Positions 24,982 to 33,165 of a stretch of DNA of 64,000 bases are shown one piece after another. The translations under genes and the position numbers were made by a program. Source of the DNA: Arthrobacter jinronghuae (GTDB taxonomy: Bacteria; Actinomycetota; Actinomycetes; Actinomycetales; Micrococcaceae); contig NZ_CP104263.1 of assembly GCF_025244825.1 (NCBI RefSeq), positions 992,001 to 1,056,000 of the forward strand, written 5' to 3'. The notes under the pieces were generated by a model. That model had not been told where the DNA came from. It did no database searches and worked only from the letters and a program-made list of their open reading frames with translations. The first letter of the stretch is position 1. The number at the start of each line of letters is the position of its first letter.

Positions 24982-27588
24982 ATGGAAAGTGTTTCACTTG
25001 TCGCCGGGCTAATCGGACGCAAAGAGCTAGTTGAAGATCTGTGTTCGGCCCTTGCTGCCGGCGGAGCCGGAGCAGTCATCCTCGGTCAGCCCGGTGCCGG
25101 GAAAACTGCGGTGCTCAACGCCGTCGCTGACCGTCTGCGGGCTGACTTCCACATAATTCCGGTCCGCGGTACGGCCATCGCCGCCGAGACTCCGTACGGA
25201 GCCCTGGCCTACCTCGTAAGCAGCCTGCCCGAAGGCGCGGACCAGGATCCGCTTCAGCTGCTGCAGGAACTCGGCCGCTCCTTTGAGTCTGAAGCGCAGG
25301 AAAAGCCCGTGCTGGTCACGGTGGACAACGCGGACCGGTTGGATCGTTTTTCCATCATGGTGCTGTCCCAGTTGCTTCGGCGGGGAAAGATTGCCGTGCT
25401 GGCGGCTGCTTCCCAGTCGATGGACGCAAACCATGAGCTGGTGGGCCTGTGGAGCGAAGGCCTGCTGGAACGGGTCGACCTTGAACTGCTCACAGAGCGG
25501 CAAACCCGCCTGTTGATGCAGGAGTTGCTCGGAGGCCCCGTATCGTCTCTTGCCGCAGCCACAATGTGGCAGGAAACAGCGGGCAGCCCCCGGCTCATCC
25601 GGCTCATGACAGGTGCACAGGTGCGGTCCGGAACCTTGGTGCGTCGGGAAACCATATGGGTCCGCACAGCCCCCTTTGTCCGCACCGGCGAGGTGAGTGA
25701 GGTTTTCGACACCGTGCTGGACCTGCTGGGCGCACACGAACGCCGGCTGGTGGAGGTCCTGGCCCTGTGTGTCAGCCTGTCTTTATCCAGAGTCCTGGAA
25801 CTGGTACCGGCAGCTGCCGTAGAGACACTCGAAGAGCAGCAGGTTATCTCTGTTGGCGGCGACCCGCCTTCAGTGAGGCTCGGCGGTGGAACTCCGGGCT
25901 CAGTGATAGCGGCGAGTATGGCGCCCGGCCGGAGGCGGGAACTGTGGGAGGACGTGGCAGTCCGGATTGACCCCACGGACATGGACGGCGAGGAACTGGC
26001 CGCTTTCCTGGGCTGGGCCCTGTCCTGCGGTGAGGAGGTGCGGCCGGCGGACGCCCTCCGCGCCGCGCGTGCGGCCAACGACCGTGCGGATGCAGCGGCC
26101 GCGCTCCGGTTCGTCCGGTCAGTGCCCTCGAAGGCCGCCAGCCAGGACATGCTTCTTGAAGAGGTCCGCGCCCTGCACAGTGTGGGGCATCTCGACAAAG
26201 CACTGCGTGTTTTCCGCGACGCGGAGCCCCGCTTGGCATCGGAGCAGCGCTCCAGCTTTGTGCCGTTGATGCTGCTTTACAGCTATCTCCTTGCCCGTGT
26301 TCCCGGATCAGGAGATCCCCAGCGGGCCCTTGCCGCAATTGAGGAGTCATGCCCGGCAGAGGGGGATTCACCGGAATTGGAGGCGGCGCTGGTCATTGCC
26401 CGCAGCGCACTGGCTGCGGACGGAGGCCGGCTTGCGTCGGTCCCGGACCGTCTCACGAGTCTGGCGGGGGACCGGAAACTGGGGCAGGCCACTCGGATGC
26501 AGGCCGCGGCGTTGTCCGCCCATGTCCTCGCCCTGGCCGGGCGGACCGGAGAAGCACTGCACATCCTGGACCAGCTGGGGCAGCCGGAGAACTACGCGCT
26601 CAATGCCGGAAACGCCGCGGAAGTCTGCACCCGGATATTCGATACCTATGTCCTTTCGGGTGAGCTGGACCGGGCTGCCGAATTCGTTCGGGCCTTCGAC
26701 GAGGCCGGAGTCCGGCCCTCCTACCAGGGCAGCGCAGGCGAACTGGCCGTGGCCGTCCTGGCGGCCTGGCAAGGGCAGGAGAAAGGGAGCCGGGATGCGC
26801 TGACCGGCGCTATCGGGCAGCTCCGCGTCCACGACCCGCAGGACATGCTTCCCCTTGCCCGAACCCTCACTGCCTATATCCATCGCGAGCAGCGCCCGGA
26901 AGCCGCCGAGATGCTTCGGCAGGCTCGCGCCGGCAGGCAATACTACGGCTACTTCCGGGGGTTCCTCCTCCGCTATTTCGCGATCCTGTCCGAAGATGCC
27001 GACGACGGAATCCGCTGCGGGCGTCTGCGCGGAGAAGCTGCGTCCGCCCATGCGGCAGGGTACGCGGCACCGGCACTGCTGTTCCTGTCGGCAGCTGTTC
27101 GGGCCGGTGACAAGGACGCCGCCGCTGATGTCATTAGGGTGTCCAAGGACGTGAGCGGAAGGTTCAGCGGGCTGATGGCTGACTTCGCTGCCGGGTTGCT
27201 CAACGATGATCCTGCCCGTTTGGTCGCCGCGGCAAAGGGGTTCATTGACTGCGGTCAGTACCTGCTGTCCCGGGATGCCGCCCGGGCGGCTGAGCACCGC
27301 ATGGCCAACTGCACCGCAGGTGAGCGGAAAATTCTGGCACGAGCGGCCCGTGAAGTGGCAAATGCAAGCATGCGCCGTATGCAGCATTCCGGTGGCCGTG
27401 CAGAAACACTGGCAAAACTGAGTGAATTCGAGGCAGATCTTGCGCTTCGGGCGGTTACGCTGGCCACAACCACGCAGATAGCCGGGGATCTGAACCTGTC
27501 TCCCCGGACCATCGAGTGGCACCTGGGAAAGATTTTCGCGAAGCTCCACGTCTCCGGCCGCATTGAGCTGTCCGAGATCCTGGCCTAG
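24982..27588 (+). CDS. LuxR-family regulator with STAND ATPase domain (LAL), array member 1
   Basis: 868 residues. An N-terminal AAA/STAND module has Walker A GQPGAGKT (35-42) and Walker B PVLVTVDNADRLD, then a long Ala/Leu-rich helical region resembling TPR repeats. The C-terminal LuxR HTH occupies the last ~60 residues (QIAGDLNLSPRTIEWHLGKI then FAKLHVSGRIELSEIL). LAL proteins are usually activators that respond to a ligand or inhibitor through the ATPase and TPR parts. The HTH is of the LSPRT-WHLG type, like member 3 and unlike 2, 4 and 5. The ATG at 24982 is chosen because the domain begins there; GTG codons at 24961 and 24970 are alternatives, with no good SD for any of them. It ends 20 bp before member 2. 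Confidence 0.85.
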   Translation: MESVSLVAGLIGRKELVEDLCSALAAGGAGAVILGQPGAGKTAVLNAVADRLRADFHIIPVRGTAIAAETPYGALAYLVSSLPEGADQDPLQLLQELGRSFESEAQEKPVLVTVDNADRLDRFSIMVLSQLLRRGKIAVLAAASQSMDANHELVGLWSEGLLERVDLELLTERQTRLLMQELLGGPVSSLAAATMWQETAGSPRLIRLMTGAQVRSGTLVRRETIWVRTAPFVRTGEVSEVFDTVLDLLGAHERRLVEVLALCVSLSLSRVLELVPAAAVETLEEQQVISVGGDPPSVRLGGGTPGSVIAASMAPGRRRELWEDVAVRIDPTDMDGEELAAFLGWALSCGEEVRPADALRAARAANDRADAAAALRFVRSVPSKAASQDMLLEEVRALHSVGHLDKALRVFRDAEPRLASEQRSSFVPLMLLYSYLLARVPGSGDPQRALAAIEESCPAEGDSPELEAALVIARSALAADGGRLASVPDRLTSLAGDRKLGQATRMQAAALSAHVLALAGRTGEALHILDQLGQPENYALNAGNAAEVCTRIFDTYVLSGELDRAAEFVRAFDEAGVRPSYQGSAGELAVAVLAAWQGQEKGSRDALTGAIGQLRVHDPQDMLPLARTLTAYIHREQRPEAAEMLRQARAGRQYYGYFRGFLLRYFAILSEDADDGIRCGRLRGEAASAHAAGYAAPALLFLSAAVRAGDKDAAADVIRVSKDVSGRFSGLMADFAAGLLNDDPARLVAAAKGFIDCGQYLLSRDAARAAEHRMANCTAGERKILARAAREVANASMRRMQHSGGRAETLAKLSEFEADLALRAVTLATTTQIAGDLNLSPRTIEWHLGKIFAKLHVSGRIELSEILA

Positions 27589-27608
27589 GGACCGACGGGG
27601 GGGATGGG

Positions 27609-30314
27609 ATGCACGGGTTGAACGCGCGGTCGCTGACGGGCAGGGATATCGTCCTTGCCTCCGTGCTCGAGAGCCTGCGCCGCCCCGCTGGACACGGTGC
27701 CGCCGTCGCGGCGGAAGCCGGACTGGGCAAAACTGCCATAGCAACGGCAGCCGCCCAGGAAATGCAGGCGGAGATGCCCGTCTACTGGGTGTACTCCAGT
27801 CCCGCCCTGAAGACCGTGCCGTACGGTGCACTGGCTGCGCTCCTGCCTGACCTCGCGCCACGGCAGACGGGGTCTGCCCTGGCGGTGATGCGTGCTTTGA
27901 TGGCTCGCATCATTGCCCAGGCGCCAGAGGGCGGAGCGCCCGCAGGCCGGCCGGGCCGGGCACCGTTGGTGGTTGTCGACGATGCGCACGACATTGACGG
28001 CCCCAGTCTCGATCTACTCGCCCAGCTCCTTGACGCCCGCCACATCAGGCTGCTCGTCCTGACCCGGACCTTCCAGGACATTTCAGACGTGCTTCCGCAC
28101 ATGTGGGACGGGCAGGTAACCCGCCACCAGCTCCTGCCGCTGGACGAACGGGAGGTCCTTCAGCTGTGCCAGCAGGAGCTCCAGGGCCAGGTCAGCATCA
28201 CTGCCGCAGTTGAGCTGGCCCGCCTCACCGGTGGAAATCCCATGTACCTGCTCGCTTTGCTCGATGAGGCGGTGCGCACCGGTTTCCTGGTCCAGCGGCA
28301 GGGCATCTGGGCAACGACAGACAGCGAGACGCCCGTCGGAGGACGCGTAGGAGACCTCGTAAAAGCCCAGATCCGGGGTCTGGACCCGGCCGACCGCACG
28401 GCGCTGGAGGTCATTTCGCTTGCTGAACCGCTGCCGCTGCGGCTCGCCTTCCGGTTGGGACTGCACGCCTCAGTGGACCGTCTGGCGAATCTCCTCCTGG
28501 TGATGGTTTCCGGCGCGTCCGACGCCGGGCAGGTTGTGCGTCCGCTGCACCCGATCTATGGAGAAGTTGTCCGGGGGATGGTTCCGGCTGCCCGCAGTGC
28601 GCGCCTGCATAAACAGCTGCAGGCCGTGCTGGCAGGCGTCGACCTGGGGGAGGAAGGGCAGCTCCACCTTGTCTCATGGTCCTTGGCGCTCGGAGCACAG
28701 GTTCCGGAGCAGGAGCTGCTGTATGCCGCGGAAACGGCAAACAACCGATCCGATCCCCGGCTGGCACTGAGGGCTGCCGCTGCTGCAGGAAGAGGGGCGC
28801 TGCGCATACCGGCACGCATCCAGGAAGCGCGCGCACTGCTGCTGCTCGGCAAAACAGGCCAGGCAACGGCAACGTTGGAAGGGACACTCGAGCAGGCAGC
28901 AGATCTGCGCACCGTGAAGCAGGCAATGATGGTGCACGTCCAGCTGGCGCAGCAGTCCACATTCGGGAGCGGCTGGGAGGTTCCCCTGGCCAGGCAGTGG
29001 AACCGGGCAATAGACCGCTTGTCCGGGAGCCAGCCGGCGGAAGCGGTTGAATCGGCCCGCTGCGGGGCACAGACGCTCCGTCTCCTGTCCCGGGTTTGGG
29101 CGGGTGAATACGCCCAAGCGGAACTGGAACTGGCTGAGGTCCTCCGCAAGGCACGTGAAAGCGCCGACGTTGAAGCAATCCTGTTTGCCGAAGCGATGAC
29201 GGCCGAGGTCCAAGTTGCGACAGGGCGGGCGCAAACCGCGCTTAAGCACAGCACGGCCGCCATGGATCTGTTACCGGAAGCCACTGCCGGTTCACGGCTC
29301 TTCGGCCCGTTTGTCCTCCACCGGCATCTCACCGTGCTGCTCTGGCTCGGGGACTGGGAACAGCTGCAGCGGTCCGTTGCCTCCGCGGATTCGCCGGTTC
29401 AACGCACGCTGTTGCATTCCGGCGGAGTCGCGGATTTTGCGATGGGCCTGGGCCATCTGCGTGCCAACGACCTGCACGAGGCCGTGAAAGACTTTTCCGC
29501 TGCAGTGGAAGCAGCAACCCGCAATGATCCCGAAGGGATCCTTCCGTTGGCCCTGGCATTGGCTTCCTTTGCCGCCGCGAGCCTTGGCCAGCGGGAAGCA
29601 GCCGGGCGGCTGCTTGCCGCCGCTGGAAGGACTCCGCCGCGGGGACCGGAACAATACCGGCTTCTGGCCGAGGGAATTCTCGCCGGGGGACGGTTCGCAC
29701 TGGACTCCGACGGCTCGTACATTCAAAAGCTGCGCGACACGGCGGCTGCAGCCCAGGAGCGCTCCTTCACGGCGGTGGAATTCACCCTGCGCACCCTGTC
29801 CCTGCGGCTGGGGGACCTTTCCGAGGCCGGCCGACTGCTGAAGGTGACAGAGGGATTCGAAGGACCGCAGGCTCTTGTGCTGAACCGGGCGACCCGGGCC
29901 CTCGTCGACCAGGACAGCGCGGCGTTGGTGGCACTGGCCTCGGACCCGGAGCCGGAACTTGACCTGCAGCTGGCCCGGCAATGCCTGCTCGAAGCCCAGC
30001 GGCTGGCCCGCAGGAACAACGACCGCGCCTTATTGAACCGAATCCATCGGCTGACGGGACGGCACGGCGGCGGGAACCGCGGCATGCTTCCGGAGTTGAC
30101 CCGGCGGGAGCGCGACGTCGCTGCCCTGGTCGCCGCCGGACAGCGCAACGCGGAAATCGCCAGAACGCTGAATCTCTCCGTCCGTACTGTCGAAGGGCAT
30201 ATCTACCGGACGTACGAAAAACTGGGGATCAGCCGGCGGGAAGAACTGAGGGAACGGTTTCCCCTGCTCGAGCGCCCCTCCGGAGGCTGGAAGCGGCCTG
30301 CTGAGGCCGAGTAA
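27609..30314 (+). CDS. LuxR-family regulator with STAND ATPase domain (LAL), array member 2
   Basis: 901 residues, same architecture as its neighbours. The P-loop is AEAGLGKT (35-42), with Ala in place of the first Gly. Walker B is PLVVVDDAHDIDGPSLDLL. A helical repeat region fills the middle. The C-terminal LuxR HTH is LTRRERDVAALVAAG, then EIARTLNLSVRTVEGHIYRT, then YEKLGISRREEL. Targets and ligand are unknown. It is 20 bp downstream of member 1 and likely cotranscribed. An almost 300-bp gap with a TACTCG promoter separates it from member 3. Confidence 0.85.
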   Translation: MHGLNARSLTGRDIVLASVLESLRRPAGHGAAVAAEAGLGKTAIATAAAQEMQAEMPVYWVYSSPALKTVPYGALAALLPDLAPRQTGSALAVMRALMARIIAQAPEGGAPAGRPGRAPLVVVDDAHDIDGPSLDLLAQLLDARHIRLLVLTRTFQDISDVLPHMWDGQVTRHQLLPLDEREVLQLCQQELQGQVSITAAVELARLTGGNPMYLLALLDEAVRTGFLVQRQGIWATTDSETPVGGRVGDLVKAQIRGLDPADRTALEVISLAEPLPLRLAFRLGLHASVDRLANLLLVMVSGASDAGQVVRPLHPIYGEVVRGMVPAARSARLHKQLQAVLAGVDLGEEGQLHLVSWSLALGAQVPEQELLYAAETANNRSDPRLALRAAAAAGRGALRIPARIQEARALLLLGKTGQATATLEGTLEQAADLRTVKQAMMVHVQLAQQSTFGSGWEVPLARQWNRAIDRLSGSQPAEAVESARCGAQTLRLLSRVWAGEYAQAELELAEVLRKARESADVEAILFAEAMTAEVQVATGRAQTALKHSTAAMDLLPEATAGSRLFGPFVLHRHLTVLLWLGDWEQLQRSVASADSPVQRTLLHSGGVADFAMGLGHLRANDLHEAVKDFSAAVEAATRNDPEGILPLALALASFAAASLGQREAAGRLLAAAGRTPPRGPEQYRLLAEGILAGGRFALDSDGSYIQKLRDTAAAAQERSFTAVEFTLRTLSLRLGDLSEAGRLLKVTEGFEGPQALVLNRATRALVDQDSAALVALASDPEPELDLQLARQCLLEAQRLARRNNDRALLNRIHRLTGRHGGGNRGMLPELTRRERDVAALVAAGQRNAEIARTLNLSVRTVEGHIYRTYEKLGISRREELRERFPLLERPSGGWKRPAEAE

Positions 30315-30340
30315 TTTCCGCCGGGAACACCAGTAGGTTT

Positions 30341-30374
30341 TACTCGGGCGCTGCCATTCCGGGGTTCGTAGCCT
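30341..30374 (+). promoter_or_regulatory. TACTCG-N22-TAGCCT promoter before LuxR member 3
   Basis: TACTCG at 30341-30346, 22 nt, then TAGCCT at 30369-30374. The predicted start near 30381 leaves a ~228-nt leader. The 14-mer TAGGTTTTACTCGG (30334-30347) recurs exactly on the minus strand at 63607-63620 upstream of the wzc-like gene. The rest of the 30315-30608 gap holds no gene I can support. Confidence 0.5.
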
Positions 30375-30608
30375 TGTGCATGTTACTCAAGGTCAACCTG
30401 GTTACGGCAGCGGGCTTCCATCCGGTTCTGCCGCACCGGTACCTCGGGTCCCACATACGGAGCCGGCGGCGTCGATGCCCTCTGAGACCGGGGCGTCCCC
30501 CCAGCCGCCGTCGGCTCCTTCCCGGGTGCAATCCATGCACCCGCAGCAAGACCCCCGCAGTTTGGGCGAGACGCCAGGTCTGTACGACGCCGGTGAAGGA
30601 GCCGTTCG

Positions 30609-32858
30609 ATGGAACTTGCCGGACGCAGCCGGACTCCCAGCGGCAGCCGGGACCCCGGAAGGAAAACCGGCACCCACCTCAGCGAACCCGTGCTGGCACA
30701 GGTGAAAAACACGGTGGCAGGAGCCCTCGAAGCATTGTCCGAGGACCGGAGCGTGGTGGTGACGGGGGCAGCGGGAACAGGTAAGTCCACCGCAATGGCC
30801 GGCATCCTGGCCGGCCTCGGCGACCGCTATTCGGTGCTGCAGCTGCGCGGCGCGGCTTCATGGGCCGGAAAGCCTTTCGCCGGGCTGTTCTGGCTGCTCA
30901 GTGAGCTGCCGCCTGAGACGCTGTCCAACCCGGTTTACGTGCTCCAGTATCTCCGGCGGGTCTTGAAAGACAAGGCAGCCGGACGTCGTCTTGTTCTTGC
31001 AATCGAAAACGTGGAGGACATGGACGAGGCAACCGTCGCTGTTCTTCTCCAACTGTGCAGGACAGGCAGTGCCCTGATGCTGGCAACCGTCCGCGATCTC
31101 TCCGCCTGCACCGGCGAGTTCGTCCGATGGTGGTCGGAAGAGTCAGTGCACAGGGAAGGCCTGGAGCCGTTGCGTTCCGGCGGAACCCGGGTGTTGCTGG
31201 AAGGACTGGCCGGGGGAAGGGTTTCCAACCGGCTGGTGGTCCAGGTGCAGGCCCGGAGCCGGGGCAACCCGCTGCTTTCTGCCCTGTTCCTACGGGAACA
31301 GATGGACGCCGGGACAGTGGTCCGCCGGCGGGGAACATGGGTATGGACGGGATCGGTGTCATATTCGGGCGCTCTGGCCGAGCGGATGGAGGCGGAGACC
31401 GGCGGGCTGTCCACCGCGGAACGGTTCGCTGCGGACGTGCTCGCGGTCTGCGGTGCCCTGCCCGTTCTTTTGCTGCTGCAGGTTGCCGATCCACCGGCTG
31501 TGGAACGGCTTGAACAGGATCTGCTGGTCTCCTCCGGATCGGCCGGTACCCTTCGGTTCAAGGATCCGCTGCTCGCCGAGGCCGCGGCAGCACTGGTCCC
31601 GCCGGGCCGCGCCGCAGAGATCCGGTCCCGGCTTGCCGCGGTCCAGAGCCGGCAGACGGCCGAATACACCCGGAACCCCCCGCATGCTGCGGACATAGCT
31701 GCTGTACGGGCAGCAGTGCAGGAAGCAGGGGACTTGTCCCGCTGCGGCCGGTGGACGGAAGCCAGTGCAGCGGCACGGACCGGACTGGAGCTTGCGGACA
31801 GGTACGGAATAACCGGTCGCCAGCGGCGGGACCTCCTCTCGGAGCTGTTCTGTGTGTTCCTGCGCTGCGGTGAGCTGCGCCATGCTGCCGATGTGCTGGC
31901 ACAAACAGACAAGGCAGCCGAGGGAATGGAGCTTCGAGGAGGCAATGATCTGTGCGAGGGCATTGTGCAGGTCCTGGGCGGCCGCGCTGACCGTGCCCTG
32001 GACTCCCTGCAGCGGGCGCTGGCGCAGTTTGAGGAAGAAGGAACAGGGGACTTGGTTCCCCTGGCCGGAACGGCTGCGGCTTATGCATGCGTCCTGCTTG
32101 ACGACGGCGATGCTGCCCGCAGCTACCTTTCGGCGGCCGGGCCCGGCACCCGGCAGCGTAGGGAGGGTGCCAATGCTTCTTCGACGGACGCCGGCGCACG
32201 GAGCTCCGACTGGGAAACCGCCCTTACCCGGAGCTTTTCCGAGTTGTGCGCCGTTCACGGGGTATCGGTCCCCGGGGACAACGGGGGGTTTACTGCCGCC
32301 GTCCCCAGCGGCACCCCCCGGGACCTTCCAACGTCCATGCTGGTGTTGACCGCTGCGGCTCTGCACGGCAGGCCCGGGGCAGCCGAGGAACTGCGGGAGG
32401 CAGCGGCCGGCTGCAGCGGGGATTCCGCGCAGATGTACCTGGAGCTGGCCGAGGGGCTCACGGCGCGCCGTCCCGCCAGCCTGCTCAGGGCAGCGGAAAG
32501 GGCACACAGCTTGGGCCAGTACCTTACGGCATACGGGGCAGCCGGCGGGGCGGTGCGGCTGGCACGCGAGCAATCGGACCGCGCGCGGCTGCGTGCTGCG
32601 CGGCGACTCGAGAACGCCAGTTACCGCTTGCTGCGGGCGGCAAACTCGGTGGCCGACCGGTTACCGGAATTGTCGGACTTTGAGCGGGAGCTGGCACTCG
32701 GGGCTGCAGCAGGGAAGAGCAGTTCGCAACTGGCGGGTGGCCTGCACCTCTCACCACGGACAGTGGACTGGCACCTCGGCCGCATCTTTCAGAAACTACG
32801 CGTTTCGGGGCGGACAGAACTGAGGGAGTGCCTCGAGGCGGAGCGCCCACGTAGCTAA
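30609..32858 (+). CDS. LuxR-family regulator with STAND ATPase domain (LAL), array member 3
   Basis: 749 residues, the shortest of the five. Walker A is GAAGTGKS (53-60). The Walker B position reads LVLAIENVEDMDE, with Glu 133 where the other members have Asp, so ATP hydrolysis may be altered. A helical middle region is followed by a LuxR HTH (QLAGGLHLSPRTVDWHLGRI then FQKLRVSGRTELRE) that pairs with member 1. The start is well supported: AAGGAG lies 7 nt before the ATG, and an in-frame TGA lies just upstream at 30594. It has its own TACTCG-type promoter. Confidence 0.85.
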   Translation: MELAGRSRTPSGSRDPGRKTGTHLSEPVLAQVKNTVAGALEALSEDRSVVVTGAAGTGKSTAMAGILAGLGDRYSVLQLRGAASWAGKPFAGLFWLLSELPPETLSNPVYVLQYLRRVLKDKAAGRRLVLAIENVEDMDEATVAVLLQLCRTGSALMLATVRDLSACTGEFVRWWSEESVHREGLEPLRSGGTRVLLEGLAGGRVSNRLVVQVQARSRGNPLLSALFLREQMDAGTVVRRRGTWVWTGSVSYSGALAERMEAETGGLSTAERFAADVLAVCGALPVLLLLQVADPPAVERLEQDLLVSSGSAGTLRFKDPLLAEAAAALVPPGRAAEIRSRLAAVQSRQTAEYTRNPPHAADIAAVRAAVQEAGDLSRCGRWTEASAAARTGLELADRYGITGRQRRDLLSELFCVFLRCGELRHAADVLAQTDKAAEGMELRGGNDLCEGIVQVLGGRADRALDSLQRALAQFEEEGTGDLVPLAGTAAAYACVLLDDGDAARSYLSAAGPGTRQRREGANASSTDAGARSSDWETALTRSFSELCAVHGVSVPGDNGGFTAAVPSGTPRDLPTSMLVLTAAALHGRPGAAEELREAAAGCSGDSAQMYLELAEGLTARRPASLLRAAERAHSLGQYLTAYGAAGGAVRLAREQSDRARLRAARRLENASYRLLRAANSVADRLPELSDFERELALGAAAGKSSSQLAGGLHLSPRTVDWHLGRIFQKLRVSGRTELRECLEAERPRS

Positions 32859-32990
32859 TGAGGCGCGTTTTTCCCCTGTCGACGGCGTTGTTGGCGGCGT
32901 TGCAGGTGGTTGGTACGGAGAAACCACGTAGACACGGGCCGTCCCGGCACTTCATTTCCAAGTAACCCAGGTGGTCTAACTAGGGAGCGC

Positions 32991-33024
32991 TACTCGTGTA
33001 GCGCAGATGCTCCCTTTCTACTCT
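32991..33024 (+). promoter_or_regulatory. TACTCG-N22-TACTCT promoter before LuxR members 4-5
   Basis: TACTCG at 32991-32996, 22 nt, then TACTCT at 33019-33024. CTAG (32980-32983) precedes the element, as at 24866 and 41839. The predicted start is near 33031, so the LuxR member 4 start must lie downstream of it. I see no gene in the gap 32859-33165. Confidence 0.5.
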
Positions 33025-33165
33025 GGTGCATGGCAGCAGGGCCTTCAGTCCTGCGGAACCCGCACGCCGACGGCGCCTGGGTGCGCCAGCTCCGTTGCCG
33101 AACCTGTTCCAGAACCGCTTGTACGTGAACCGAAAAACGTTAGCCGACAGAAAACGGGTCTCAAA

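Noticed and set aside
30376..30705. Pro/Ser-rich small protein in the leader of LuxR member 3
   Set aside because: Third codon positions lack the G/C bias of real genes and the frame runs into the well-supported member 3 coding region.
33007..33165. Upstream start of LuxR member 4
   Set aside because: The extension precedes the predicted transcription start and has Cys/Pro-rich non-conserved text; GTG 33166 fits better.
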